DNA of 64,000 bases from Paraburkholderia atlantica (GCF_009362785.1 NZ_WHNQ01000003.1:62001-126000), one strand, 5' to 3'. Positions 27,623 through 36,745 are shown, counted from the stretch's first letter. Notes: generated by a model from the sequence alone, not told the origin. Translations and numbers: made by a program.

Positions 27623-28600
27623 TCAGCGCGACCGAGACTGCGAGCGCTTCAAGCCAGATCGGCTCCGCTTCGCTTGCTGCGAGGTCGCAGACCCATTTGG
27701 CGCGATCTGGGTATCAACGCAGAACGAAATGAACGCCTGCACCTTTGCAGCCAGGTGCCGCCGCGACGGATAGAGCGCATATAGAGGGAAACGTTCATCC
27801 GGCCAGTCCGGAAACAGATCGACAAGGTCTTGCTGGGCGATCAGTGTTTCCGTTCCGATCGACATGACCTGGGCGATTCCTGCGCCCGCTACGCAAGCGT
27901 TCAACATCGTGCCGACATCGGAGACCAGCAGCCGCCCGTAGACCGGGATGCCGACGACTTCCTTGCCTCGATGAAACTCCCATTCGAAAGGGCGTCCCGA
28001 CAAGGGATTGTAGAAAAGGATGCGTTCGTGATCGACGACGTCATCAGGACAACTGGGCCGGCCGTTGCTTTCGAGGTAAGCCGGAGACGCAACCGTGATG
28101 ATTCGCGCTTCCAGCAGCTTGCGGGCAACCAGCGTACCAACGGGTGGCGGCCCGAAACGTATCGCAAGGTCGAAGCCATCCGCAACGAGATCGCCCACGT
28201 CATCGCGCATGATCAATTCCACCGAAAGCTCTGGAAACTGCTGCAGCAGTGCGGGCAGCTTCGACGCCAGGACGGTCCGCGAAAAGAACGGGTCCACGTT
28301 GACGCGTAACTTGCCTTGGACCACGCCGGCCGAACCCGATGCTGTACTTGCCGCGCACTCGATGCCGACCAGATGCGGGCTGACCGTCTCGTAGAGACGC
28401 CTGCCTTCGTCCGTCAAGGTTTGCGATCGGGTCGTACGGTCGAGCAAGCGGACTCCGATCTGCTTTTCCAGCCGGCTTATCGCTCTGCTTACGCCGGACG
28501 GAGACACGCCGAGCGCCTCCGCGGCGCGAACGAAACTCCCGCTCTCCGCGACAGCAACAAGCACCGTTATCCCCGCAAACAATCGACCGTCGAAGGTCAT
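27623..28600 (-). CDS. LysR family transcriptional regulator
   Basis: Regulator of 325 aa. The N-terminal winged helix is clear (VLVAVAESGSFVRAAEALGVS, PSGVSRAISRLEKQIGVRLL, DRTTRSQTLTDEGRRLYE), followed by a substrate-binding-like effector domain (LRVNVDPFFSRTVLASKLP, DLAIRFGPPPVGTLVARKL). It belongs to the CrgA/DmlR-like group. It is divergent from an aldo/keto reductase gene 121 bases away, with a 14-bp palindrome in between, so that gene is its probable target. The SAM hydrolase gene is downstream on the same strand. Confidence 0.9.
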   Translation of the reverse strand: MTFDGRLFAGITVLVAVAESGSFVRAAEALGVSPSGVSRAISRLEKQIGVRLLDRTTRSQTLTDEGRRLYETVSPHLVGIECAASTASGSAGVVQGKLRVNVDPFFSRTVLASKLPALLQQFPELSVELIMRDDVGDLVADGFDLAIRFGPPPVGTLVARKLLEARIITVASPAYLESNGRPSCPDDVVDHERILFYNPLSGRPFEWEFHRGKEVVGIPVYGRLLVSDVGTMLNACVAGAGIAQVMSIGTETLIAQQDLVDLFPDWPDERFPLYALYPSRRHLAAKVQAFISFCVDTQIAPNGSATSQQAKRSRSGLKRSQSRSR

Positions 28601-28626
28601 GATGCGCCTCGAACACTGATGGATTC

Positions 28627-28640
28627 ATGATTTTAATCAT
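28627..28640. promoter_or_regulatory. Palindrome in the LysR / aldo-keto reductase intergenic region
   Basis: ATGATT-TT-AATCAT is a perfect 6-bp inverted repeat, 27 bases from the LysR start and 81 bases before the reductase start. It is AT-rich in a GC-rich context and suits a LysR-type binding site. Confidence 0.45.
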
Positions 28641-28720
28641 TTCAGATTTGATTGAACCATACTTTATTCATCAATTGGCGCGTGAGACATTGGACGCCTC
28701 GCCAACACGGAGAAAAATCA

Positions 28721-29542
28721 ATGGAAACGATCAAACGAGGAGAGCTTGCAATACCGCGCCTGGGCTTCGGCACGTTCCGGATGCCCGGCAACGACTGTCA
28801 GCCGGTCGTAGAAAGCGCGCTGGAAGTCGGCTATCGGCATATCGATACCGCCGAGATGTACCAGAATGAAGAATCGGTGGGTGCCGCCATCGCCGGCTCG
28901 GGTATCGCGCGCGACGAGCTATTTGTGACGACCAAGGTATGGCACGAGAACCTCGACCCCAATGCCCTGCGCCGCGCATTTGCGACGAGCCTCGAGAAGC
29001 TGCGGCTGGATTTCGTCGACCTCTACATGATCCATTGGCCGTCCCGCGACATGAATCTTGGGGCTGTCTTGGAGACTCTCGTGCATCTCAAGGAGGCGGG
29101 ACTTGCGCGCGGCATTGGTGTGTGCAATTTCAATATGCCGCTGATCAAAGCGGCCGTGGAGGATATCGGAGCGCCGATCGCCTGTCATCAACTCGAATAT
29201 CATCCGTTCCTGGATCAGACCGCGATGCTTGCCTATCTGCGCTCGAAAAACATCCCGTTGGTGGCGTATGCGCCGCTCGCACAGGGACGTGCGGCAAGCG
29301 ATTCGACATTGGCACGGATCGGCAGCAAGCACGGTGCGACTGCCGCACAGATCGCCATTGCCTGGCTGCTCGATCAGGACGGCGTTATCGCAATACCCAA
29401 GGCACAGCGACGCGAAAGCCAGCAAGCAAATCTCGATGCACTAGCTGTTCGACTCGACGACGATGACCGCCAAGCAATCGCTGCGCTTCGCAAGGATCAG
29501 CGTTACGTCGTTCCCCCCTTCGCTCCGCAATGGGACGCGTGA
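28721..29542 (+). CDS. Aldo/keto reductase
   Basis: NADPH-dependent aldehyde/ketone reductase of 273 aa, like the 2,5-diketo-gluconate reductase group. The TIM-barrel tetrad is visible: Asp and Tyr in HIDTAEMYQNE, Lys in FVTTKVWHEN, His in YMIHWPSRD. The cofactor loop appears at IAIPKAQRRESQQANL. The start at 28721 has CGGAGA upstream; the frame extends further left. It is divergent from a LysR gene that probably regulates it. Confidence 0.9.
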   Translation: METIKRGELAIPRLGFGTFRMPGNDCQPVVESALEVGYRHIDTAEMYQNEESVGAAIAGSGIARDELFVTTKVWHENLDPNALRRAFATSLEKLRLDFVDLYMIHWPSRDMNLGAVLETLVHLKEAGLARGIGVCNFNMPLIKAAVEDIGAPIACHQLEYHPFLDQTAMLAYLRSKNIPLVAYAPLAQGRAASDSTLARIGSKHGATAAQIAIAWLLDQDGVIAIPKAQRRESQQANLDALAVRLDDDDRQAIAALRKDQRYVVPPFAPQWDA

Positions 29543-29582
29543 CTGAGCGCAACGGCTGCTGAAGTGTCCGCGGCAAACGACC

Positions 29583-29608
29583 CTGCGACTGTTCCTCGAT
29601 GGTCGCAG
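29583..29608. terminator. Possible hairpin between convergent genes
   Basis: CTGCGAC and GTCGCAG form a 7-bp stem with a 12-base loop between the aldo/keto reductase and the convergent efflux gene. There is no T-run. Confidence 0.3.
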
Positions 29609-29652
29609 CGCCGTCGCCGCGGCAGGTCATGGGGATGGCTCGCGCAGGAGGC

Positions 29653-31224
29653 TTAGGTGCTCGGGTGACGCGCACACTCATCCAGCGCAGAGTTCGGACG
29701 ATGCGCGTGCGCGCCCAATCCGAACGCGACGACGCTGAGCAGCGCCAAAGCCCATACACCGATCACCGCGTACAGCATCACGAGACCAAAGCCGTGCACG
29801 AGCGCCGCATGAACGATCACGCCGTGCGGATCGGCGGTTGCGAGTTTCGCGCTGTCCTGCGTCAGATGCGCAAAATTGCCTGCGGCCACCTTCTGCGCGA
29901 GAAAACGCAGCGATAAGGTTTCGGAAGAGCCGGGAAGCGCGCGAGCGAGATAAGAAAGCACGCCTTCGAAAAGTATGTAACCCATCAGCGCGATATTGAT
30001 GGCCAGGCTGATCAGTCTCGCGCTCATATCGATACCCGAGGCCATACCCGCGCGGTTCGACGAGACCGAGCCGGTCGCAGTATTGGTGACCGGCGTGTTG
30101 GTCATCCCCAGCCCGGTTCCGCACAACAGGCATCCCGGCAGCATCGTGAGCCAACTCGCGTGCTCCACGCCGGCTCCGCACCTCATCAGGATGAAGCCGA
30201 GACCGATGATGAACAGTCCGAGCGGAATGACCCTGCGCGCATCGAAGCGCAGCGCAAGCCGCTCGGCAAATGGCGGCACGATAAGAGTCGGCAGTGTATA
30301 GGCGAGCAAGGACAGTCCGGTCTTCACATTCGGGTAGCCGAGCGCGCCCTGAAAATAGATCGGTAGATAGATCATGAACGGCCAGTAGCTGAAGTTCATG
30401 CCCATCGATCCGAATATCGCGCCTGAAAACCGCCGGATGCGGAATACGGAAAAGTCGAACATCGGCCGACGACTACGCTTCTCGACAACGATGAACGCAA
30501 TAAAACTCAACGCCGTCGCCGCGACGATGCTTAGCGCGGCGGGGCTATCCAACCCGAGGTCCGGTCCTTGCGTAATGAAATAGACGAGGCCGAAACACGC
30601 TGCGGAAAGCGTGAGGATGCCGGCAACGTCCAGGGTTTGCGCATGTGGGTCGCGGGACTCCTGAACACCCGCAAAGACGAGACCTAGCGCCACGATCGAG
30701 ATCCACGCGTGGACGAGGAACACCCACTGCCAGTTGGCGATTGCGACGATCATGCCGCCGATGATCGGACCAAAACCGAGTCCGATGCCGAAGATGATTC
30801 CCCACGCGCCAAACGCTTTGCTGCGGTCGCGCCCTTCTTGAAACTGATGCGACAGCACCGCCACCTGGCAGATCAGCATCGCTCCGCCGCCCATGCCCTG
30901 AAAAAAGCGGCTGACGATCAGGACCGACGCACTCTGTGCGAGTCCGCAGATGAGGGACGTGATCCCGAACATCACGATGCTGGCAACGTAGATGCGTTTG
31001 CGTCCAAAACGGTCTGCCAGCGCCCCGGTGCCCATCAGCACGGCGGTGCACGCGAGCGTGTAGGCATTCATGATCCATTGAATCTCCTTGAAATCCGCGT
31101 GCAGCACGTCTTCAAGGGTGGAGAGCACCGTCGGCACACTGGAAATTTCGAGGCCGAACATCAGCGACGTCAGGCATACCGCGGCGAGCGCCACGGCATT
31201 TTTCGGAGGGGTGGCGAGTGTCAT
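29653..31224 (-). CDS. MFS drug efflux transporter, DHA2 (EmrB/QacA) type
   Basis: Inner-membrane proton antiporter of 523 aa with about 14 membrane segments. Motifs include LTSLMFGLEISSVPTVLSTL in segment 1, GALADRFGRKRIYV in the 2-3 loop, and SRFFQGMGGGAMLICQVA in segments 4-5. The ATG at 31224 begins MTLATPPKN; an upstream in-frame ATG at 31272 is less likely. It is divergent from a LysR gene, the usual arrangement for substrate-induced efflux. No membrane fusion protein gene is adjacent, so it probably works alone. Confidence 0.88.
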   Translation of the reverse strand: MTLATPPKNAVALAAVCLTSLMFGLEISSVPTVLSTLEDVLHADFKEIQWIMNAYTLACTAVLMGTGALADRFGRKRIYVASIVMFGITSLICGLAQSASVLIVSRFFQGMGGGAMLICQVAVLSHQFQEGRDRSKAFGAWGIIFGIGLGFGPIIGGMIVAIANWQWVFLVHAWISIVALGLVFAGVQESRDPHAQTLDVAGILTLSAACFGLVYFITQGPDLGLDSPAALSIVAATALSFIAFIVVEKRSRRPMFDFSVFRIRRFSGAIFGSMGMNFSYWPFMIYLPIYFQGALGYPNVKTGLSLLAYTLPTLIVPPFAERLALRFDARRVIPLGLFIIGLGFILMRCGAGVEHASWLTMLPGCLLCGTGLGMTNTPVTNTATGSVSSNRAGMASGIDMSARLISLAINIALMGYILFEGVLSYLARALPGSSETLSLRFLAQKVAAGNFAHLTQDSAKLATADPHGVIVHAALVHGFGLVMLYAVIGVWALALLSVVAFGLGAHAHRPNSALDECARHPST

Positions 31225-31252
31225 CGGATATCGCAAGGAAAGGTGCGTTTGC

Positions 31253-31272
31253 GCGTACACGTCGGCGTACAC
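31253..31272. repeat. Direct repeat upstream of the efflux gene
   Basis: GCGTACAC occurs twice with a 4-base spacer (12-bp period) 29-48 bases upstream of the efflux start, in the region shared with the divergent LysR gene. It may be part of a regulator site; evidence is weak. Confidence 0.3.
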
Positions 31273-31379
31273 GGAGGGAGCTACTCGAACAGCATCACGT
31301 GCGATGTACTATAACGGGAACCACCGTCCCTATTGACGCAGTTTTTTCCCACAACTTATTCCCCCAAGGACCCAATTCG

Positions 31380-32282
31380 ATGGATCAACTCGATGGCGTA
31401 GCGGTCTTTGTCAAGGTGATCGAAGCCGGTAGCTTTACCGTTGCGGCGGAACGCCTGCATCTCACACGGTCGGCCATCGGCAAAGTGATTGCGAAGCTCG
31501 AGGCTCGCCTCGGCGTACGCCTGCTCCAGCGCACGACGCGTAGCCAGACACTGACGGAGGCGGGGCGCAGCTATTACGATCGATGCGTCCGCGCGCTCGC
31601 CGAGCTGGACGCCGCCGAGGCCGAACTGGAGACCGGATACAGCGAGCCACGCGGGCGCCTGCGGGTCAGCGCGCCGCTCGCCTTCGGCCACCACTGCGTC
31701 GCTCCAGTGTTGTTCGGACTGGCACGCAAGCACCCCCAACTACAGATCGACATCTCGTTTACGGACCGGGCAGTCGATCTCGTCGAAGAAAACATCGATC
31801 TTGCGGTGCGCATCGGCGATTTGCGCGACAGCACGAGTCTGGCCGCACGGCACCTCGGGGTTCAGGAAACGAGCATCGGAGCCGCCCCGGCGTATCTTGC
31901 GCGGCATGGGACGCCCGTCGATATCGGCGATTTCGGAAAGCATGCGGGCATCGCTTACTCGCGCGCCGGCGTGGTGTCGCCATGGCGCGTACTCGATACG
32001 GACGGGGCTGAACGGGAATTGCTGATCAAGCCGCAACTGAGCCTGGACGACATCCAGGCGATTGCCGGAGCAGGTGTCGCCGGTCTGGGGCTCGTGCAGT
32101 TGCCGTGCTGGTTGCTGACTCGATATGTGATGACGGGCGAACTCGTCGCGGTGAGGGAGCGTTGCGGCGTGCGACCACAGGATATCCACGCGGTGTGGCC
32201 GAACACGCGATATCTTCCGTTGAAGACTCGTTGTGCCATCGATGCACTGGTTGCGGAGATCCCGCCGATGATTCTCCGTTGA
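31380..32282 (+). CDS. LysR family transcriptional regulator
   Basis: Regulator of 300 aa. It has the helix-turn-helix FVKVIEAGSFTVAAERLHLT, RSAIGKVIAKLEARLGVRLL and QRTTRSQTLTEAGRSYYDR and an effector domain starting at LRVSAPLAFGHHCVAPVL. It is of the same DmlR/CrgA-like subgroup as the LysR protein at 27623-28600. AAGGA lies upstream of the ATG at 31380. It is divergent from the DHA2 efflux gene, its likely target. Confidence 0.9.
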   Translation: MDQLDGVAVFVKVIEAGSFTVAAERLHLTRSAIGKVIAKLEARLGVRLLQRTTRSQTLTEAGRSYYDRCVRALAELDAAEAELETGYSEPRGRLRVSAPLAFGHHCVAPVLFGLARKHPQLQIDISFTDRAVDLVEENIDLAVRIGDLRDSTSLAARHLGVQETSIGAAPAYLARHGTPVDIGDFGKHAGIAYSRAGVVSPWRVLDTDGAERELLIKPQLSLDDIQAIAGAGVAGLGLVQLPCWLLTRYVMTGELVAVRERCGVRPQDIHAVWPNTRYLPLKTRCAIDALVAEIPPMILR

Positions 32283-32369
32283 CGTGCGGATCCCGCCGCC
32301 GGTACGCGAGGAATGTCAGCTCGTCTCGCAACGCCACCTCGCGCACGCCGCGCTCCATGCACCGGTCCT

Positions 32370-32570
32370 TCACGCCGCCGCCCATTTCGTTTTCGCGATC
32401 AGCGGAAAGCCGACCGACAGCTTCATGGTCGCGGCGACGCTCGGCACCGAGAACAGGCAGTTGTCACCCGACGCGACCCGGAAGTACATCCTGTCTTTGT
32501 GCGGTGCATGGCTGAATGGATGCCACGGCTGTCCCATGTTGTTCAGGCCGAGATCGACCGATTCGGTCAT
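32370..32570 (-). CDS. Small hypothetical protein (66 aa), possibly truncated
   Basis: The start codon overlaps the stop of the upstream SARP-hydrolase gene (ATGA), which supports real translation by coupling. The protein has no recognised domain; its C-terminus is KLSVGFPLIAKTKWAAA and it stops in a GCG-repeat tract. One base shift there would continue as VKDRCMERGVREVALRDEL, so the gene could be frameshifted, although that frame then runs into the antisense of the LysR gene. Function unknown; it could also be a chance frame. Confidence 0.35.
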   Translation of the reverse strand: MTESVDLGLNNMGQPWHPFSHAPHKDRMYFRVASGDNCLFSVPSVAATMKLSVGFPLIAKTKWAAA

Positions 32571-34123
32571 GCAGCGAGACTACCGACGAATTGTCTGATG
32601 CTGGCGAGGACTGCTCGCTGGTCGCCCGCAAAAACCCAGTGATCGGCGCCGTCGAGTTCGACGTATCGCGCGTGCGCGATATGGCTGGCGAGATGCCGGC
32701 CAGCGCCGACCCGAACGGCGTGGTCGTCGTGACGGTGCAGCACCAGAGTCGGCGCGGAGACCCGGCCCAATAGATCGCGCACATCCATATCGCGTAACGC
32801 CTCGAGCACGCCCTTGATCGCTCCTGGGCTCGACGCAGCCCGGAGCAAGCCCGCCCACCACGCTCGCGCCTGAGGATCGCGAGCCAGGCTCGGCGCGAAC
32901 GTTTCGATGCCCGCCGGCCCGCCCCATGCTGCGACGAGTTGCTGGAGCCACGCGTCATACTGGCTAGCCCGCAGCGCGTGCGGATAGTCGGGTGTCGCGC
33001 TTCCCTTCGCCAGCGAGCCGAACAGAACGAGGCCGGTGACTCGACCGGGGTGATCGGCTGCAAATCTGATGCATGCCGGTCCGCCCTCGGACGCGCCGAA
33101 CAGCACCACCCGGCGGCTCCCGGCGGCGTCGAGCACCGTGCCGAGGTCCTGCGCGGTCGCGTCGACGCCGGGGTTGAAGCCGACACGATCGGAAAGCCCG
33201 ATACCGCGACGATCGAGCAGTATGAGCCGGCCCATCTCAGCGAGAGCAGAGAGGAACGCGCGGCAGCGCGGCTCCTCCCAGATCCGTTCGACGTGGGACA
33301 CGAAACCGGGCAGCAGCAACACATCGATACCGCCGGCACCGTAGGTCTGGAACGCGAGATGGACGCCGCCGCCGAGTACATAGCGCGTCGGCGGCGGGGC
33401 CTCGATCGGCAACGTGGGGACGGCGTTCAGCAGCGCACGGGTCTCGGCTTCGGGCGCCACATCGAGCGCGTCGCGAAGGCGCTGGGTCATGGCGTCGAAG
33501 TGACGCTCGGCCGTAGCCCGGTCTCCGGCGAGCAGCAGATTGCGGATCAGGTGCCGGGCGTACGCTTCGCTCAGCGGATCCAGTTGAACGAGTCGGCCGG
33601 CGTGCGCAGCCGCTGTCGCGTAGTCGCCTGCCGCATGCCTGTCTTGCACCACCCGTTCCAGCGCGTGGATCGCCCTGCCCCGCAGAGCCTCACGGCGAAA
33701 GAAAGCCCATTCGTCGAACTGCGGGCAATCGCCAGCCGAAAACCCGTCGAGAAAGTCGCCGGAATATTGACGGCATGCCCGCTCGAACTCGCCCACATCA
33801 CAGGCTTGCTCGAACAGTTGCGAATCAATTTGCAGGCCGATCGCTAATGACCATCGAAGCGTCGACCGGTCGGTGGTGAGGACGTCGTCGCCCAGCGTCA
33901 ACTGGAGGCGGTACATCAGGCGCCGCAGCCGCACCCGTACGACATCTTCGCTGCTATCCGGCCACAACATGGTCGCGACGGTGTCGCGTCCGACCGGCCC
34001 CTTCGCTTCCGCCAGATAGACCAGCAGCGCCAGGCCTTTGCGCAAGCCTATCGGACACGGCTGGTCGTCCCGACGGATCTCCGGAAAACCAAGCGTCCTT
34101 ACGTTGAACAGAGCCATCGTCAT
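32567..34123 (-). CDS. SARP-type DNA-binding/BTAD domain fused to an alpha/beta hydrolase
   Basis: Protein of 518 aa with three parts. Residues 1-95 are an OmpR-like winged helix as in SARP activators (LGFPEIRRDDQP, RKGLALLVYLAEAKG, VATMLWPDSSEDVVRVRLRR). Residues about 100-240 are a bacterial transcriptional activation domain of TPR-like helices. Residues about 260-518 are an alpha/beta hydrolase fold with nucleophile elbow FGASEGGPA (Ser), an Asp region near VLHRHDDHAV and the His in DGADHWVFAG, so the catalytic triad looks intact. The ATG at 34123 has GGAGG upstream. It is divergent from a flavin monooxygenase gene and probably regulates it, perhaps sensing an ester or cyclic compound with the hydrolase part. 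Confidence 0.85.
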   Translation of the reverse strand: MTMALFNVRTLGFPEIRRDDQPCPIGLRKGLALLVYLAEAKGPVGRDTVATMLWPDSSEDVVRVRLRRLMYRLQLTLGDDVLTTDRSTLRWSLAIGLQIDSQLFEQACDVGEFERACRQYSGDFLDGFSAGDCPQFDEWAFFRREALRGRAIHALERVVQDRHAAGDYATAAAHAGRLVQLDPLSEAYARHLIRNLLLAGDRATAERHFDAMTQRLRDALDVAPEAETRALLNAVPTLPIEAPPPTRYVLGGGVHLAFQTYGAGGIDVLLLPGFVSHVERIWEEPRCRAFLSALAEMGRLILLDRRGIGLSDRVGFNPGVDATAQDLGTVLDAAGSRRVVLFGASEGGPACIRFAADHPGRVTGLVLFGSLAKGSATPDYPHALRASQYDAWLQQLVAAWGGPAGIETFAPSLARDPQARAWWAGLLRAASSPGAIKGVLEALRDMDVRDLLGRVSAPTLVLHRHDDHAVRVGAGRHLASHIAHARYVELDGADHWVFAGDQRAVLASIRQFVGSLAA

Positions 34124-34236
34124 GCAAGCCTCCATGACGGCGTCGAGGGGACGCTCAGGGGACGCGTCGATCCTACCATGCACGCCAGACGATCATCGCT
34201 GCACTCATTGCGGCGGATCGCACTGGAGGATTTGCC

Positions 34237-35628
34237 ATGAAGAACCTGGGTAAGCATGCGATCGTGATAGGCGCCGGAATGGGTGGGCTGCTGGCCGCAC
34301 GCGCGCTATCGGATTTCTATTCCACCGTGACCGTGCTCGAACGCGATGCGTTTCCGGCAGAGGACAGCTGGCGCAAAGGCGTCCCGCAGGGTCGTCACAC
34401 GCATGGGCTTCTTGCCCGCGGCAGCGCGGTGCTCGAGGAGTTCTTTCCCGGATATAACAACGAGGTCGTCACGCAAAGCGGCGGATTGCTCGGCGATGTC
34501 GCGAACGATCTGCTGTGGATCGGCCGCAACGTCACGCTTGCCAATGGCAACAGCGATTTGACCGGGCTTCTGGCGAGCCGTCCCGTGCTCGAAGGCCATC
34601 TGCGACGGCGGCTGCTGGCACTGCCGAACGTGCGCGCCATCGAGAATTGCGCTGTGCGAGGGCTCGCCAGCGACTCCGCCCGCGAGCGCGTGACGGGTGT
34701 GCGCATACGCGCCGAAGGCAGGCCGGAAGAGACCCTCGACGCGGACCTCGTCGTCGATGCGACTGGACGTAACTCGTCCAGCGCGACGTGGCTCGAAGCG
34801 CTCGGCTACCAAGCTCCGGTCAGCGAGAAGGTCGAGGTCGGCATCGGCTACACGACCCGCACCTATCGACGTCGCCCGAGCGATCTCGACGGCAAGCTCG
34901 GCATCATCGTCGCCGGCAGTGCGCCGAACTGGCGGAACGGCGTGATCCTCGCGCAGGAGAACGACAGCTGGATCGTCAGTACCGGCGGCTCTCTCGGCGA
35001 CGAGGCCCCCGATAACGACGAGGGCTTTCTCGCGTATCTGGCGACGCTGCCGACGATGGAAATTCATGACATCGTCGCCGCAGCGGAGCCGTTGAGCGGC
35101 TACCGGCGCTACCGCTACGTCCACAGTTTGCGTCGTCGATACGAGACGCTTGCACGCTTTCCCGGGAACTACCTGGTTTTCGGTGACGCTATCTGCAGCT
35201 TCAACCCGGTCTACGGTCAGGGCATGACGGTCGCGGCGCAGGAGGCGCTGACGCTGCAACGCTGCCTGCTGCGCGCAGGTTCGAACGATCTTGCTCGGCG
35301 GTTCTTCAGGGAGGCCGCAAAAATCGTCGACATCGCATGGGACATCGCGGTCGGCAACGACCTTCGCAATCCGCTGATCGAGGGCCGACGGCCGCCGATG
35401 CTACGTTTCATCAACCGGTACATCGGCTGGCTTCACGTTGCCGCGACCCGCGACAGCACACTGGCCACCGCGTTTCTGAAGGTAGTCAACCTGATGGTCC
35501 CGCCGCCGTCGCTGCTGAGGCCTGCCATTGCCTGGCGCGTCTGGCGAGGCAACCGGCGCTCTGCGTTACCGCTTTCTCACCCGCAATCGGGCGAGTCCCC
35601 TGCTAACAAGCGTATTGAACTAACCTAG
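34237..35628 (+). CDS. FAD-dependent monooxygenase-like protein
   Basis: Flavoprotein of 463 aa. The FAD Rossmann motif is at the N-terminus (AIVIGAGMGGLLAARALSD, then VTVLERDAF) and the second motif near residue 310 (YLVFGDAICSFNPVYGQGMT). The segment GVPQGRHTHGLLARG is typical of a clade annotated as 2-polyprenyl-6-methoxyphenol hydroxylase-like oxidoreductases. The DG-type motif VVDATGRNSSSATWLEALG is also present. It is divergent from the SARP-hydrolase regulator and followed by a small YdhR-like gene on the same strand (113-base gap). Substrate unknown. Confidence 0.83.
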   Translation: MKNLGKHAIVIGAGMGGLLAARALSDFYSTVTVLERDAFPAEDSWRKGVPQGRHTHGLLARGSAVLEEFFPGYNNEVVTQSGGLLGDVANDLLWIGRNVTLANGNSDLTGLLASRPVLEGHLRRRLLALPNVRAIENCAVRGLASDSARERVTGVRIRAEGRPEETLDADLVVDATGRNSSSATWLEALGYQAPVSEKVEVGIGYTTRTYRRRPSDLDGKLGIIVAGSAPNWRNGVILAQENDSWIVSTGGSLGDEAPDNDEGFLAYLATLPTMEIHDIVAAAEPLSGYRRYRYVHSLRRRYETLARFPGNYLVFGDAICSFNPVYGQGMTVAAQEALTLQRCLLRAGSNDLARRFFREAAKIVDIAWDIAVGNDLRNPLIEGRRPPMLRFINRYIGWLHVAATRDSTLATAFLKVVNLMVPPPSLLRPAIAWRVWRGNRRSALPLSHPQSGESPANKRIELT

Positions 35629-35741
35629 TTCGGGTAAGCCCAGCCATACCTGCATTCGCGAGTCCGAGCGGGTGCAGTTCCTGCCAAGACGGACGCTTCC
35701 GTCGAAGCTTCCATTGATGACGGCGTCGAAAGGAGTACGAC

Positions 35742-36038
35742 ATGATCGGTGTATTCGTTACGTTTCGCTACGGCGACAACTTCGATGAACGAGCCGTGCG
35801 CACGATTGCTGAGACCGCCCGCGCAAGGTTCGAGGGAATGCCGGGGCTACGTTCAAAGGCTTTCACACTCAATTCCGCAAAGCGTGAAGCCACCAACTTC
35901 TATGTTTGGGAATCGGAGGACGCAGCCAAAGCGTTCTTCACCGATGAACTCCGCGATCGGGTAACCGGTCTTTACGGTGTACGCCCTGACGTCGAATTCG
36001 TGCAGATTGCCGCGCTGGTGGAAAACGCTCGAACGTGA
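35742..36038 (+). CDS. YdhR-like monooxygenase family protein (dimeric ferredoxin-like fold)
   Basis: Protein of 98 aa resembling the YdhR/ABM family. It opens with a strand (GVFVTFRYGDNFDERAV), has a helix (IAETARARFEGMPGL), then RSKAFTLNSAKREATNFYVWES and the helix DAAKAFFTDELRDRVTGLYG. Such proteins are small accessory enzymes or cofactor-free oxygenases. AAGGAG lies upstream of the ATG. It follows the flavin monooxygenase gene, suggesting a shared small oxidative pathway. Confidence 0.7.
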   Translation: MIGVFVTFRYGDNFDERAVRTIAETARARFEGMPGLRSKAFTLNSAKREATNFYVWESEDAAKAFFTDELRDRVTGLYGVRPDVEFVQIAALVENART

Positions 36039-36076
36039 TGTCGTCCAGCACCGTGGATAGACAAACACGAGCTTGT

Positions 36077-36745
36077 CTACACCATGATGAATCCGTGTCG
36101 CATGCCGAGCATCACCGCCTCGGTGCGATTGGTCGCACCGAGTTTGCCGAAGATGGACGACAGGTGGAATTTCACCGTGTTGTCCGAGATGTCGAGTTGC
36201 CGCGCGATCTCCTTGTTGCCGAGTCCATCGGCGAGCATTGCCAGCACTTCGATCTCTCGTGACGTCAACGCTTCGAACGATTCGGCGGGCGACTTCTGGC
36301 GCGACGGTCTCGTTTCGGCGAGCAGCCTTGCGAGGATGTCTGGCGTCAGCACGCAAAGGCCCGCGGCGACGGCTTCGATCGACGCGACGATTTCAGCTGG
36401 CATCGCGTTGCGCGGCAGGATGGCCACCGCATCGGCGGGCAACGCATCGAGCATCCAGTCGCTGTCCGGGTCGTCGCTCAACAGCACGAGCGACGGTGAC
36501 GCGTGCGAGAGTTCGAATAGTGTCTTGAGCGCGTCGCTTGGCTCCGGCGCGATGTCGGTGACGATCACGTCCGGCACCGATCCCGCGAGACAATCGACGA
36601 GCTTTTCGGCGTCGGCTGCGCTTGCCAGGAACTCGAGTGCCGGGTTCGCCTCGACAAGCGCTTGCAGACTTGCGCACTCCTGCCACGATGCCGCCATCAC
36701 TGCGACCCGCCAAGGCGCCGTCTGTCTCGTCTGTCCATCCGACAT
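36077..36745 (-). CDS. LuxR-type regulator with a degenerate receiver domain
   Basis: Protein of 222 aa. The C-terminal LuxR/NarL helix-turn-helix is complete (LTSREIEVLAMLADGLGNKEI, ISDNTVKFHLSSIFGKLGATNRTEAV). The N-terminal domain has the receiver shape and an Asp at position 64 (VIVTDIAP), but the acidic pair at the first strand is missing (RVAVMAAS) and the conserved Lys is replaced (AILPRNA), so phosphorylation by a kinase is doubtful. It lies 18 bases after the HtrA-like protease gene on the same strand and is very likely co-transcribed with it. Confidence 0.85.
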   Translation of the reverse strand: MSDGQTRQTAPWRVAVMAASWQECASLQALVEANPALEFLASAADAEKLVDCLAGSVPDVIVTDIAPEPSDALKTLFELSHASPSLVLLSDDPDSDWMLDALPADAVAILPRNAMPAEIVASIEAVAAGLCVLTPDILARLLAETRPSRQKSPAESFEALTSREIEVLAMLADGLGNKEIARQLDISDNTVKFHLSSIFGKLGATNRTEAVMLGMRHGFIMV

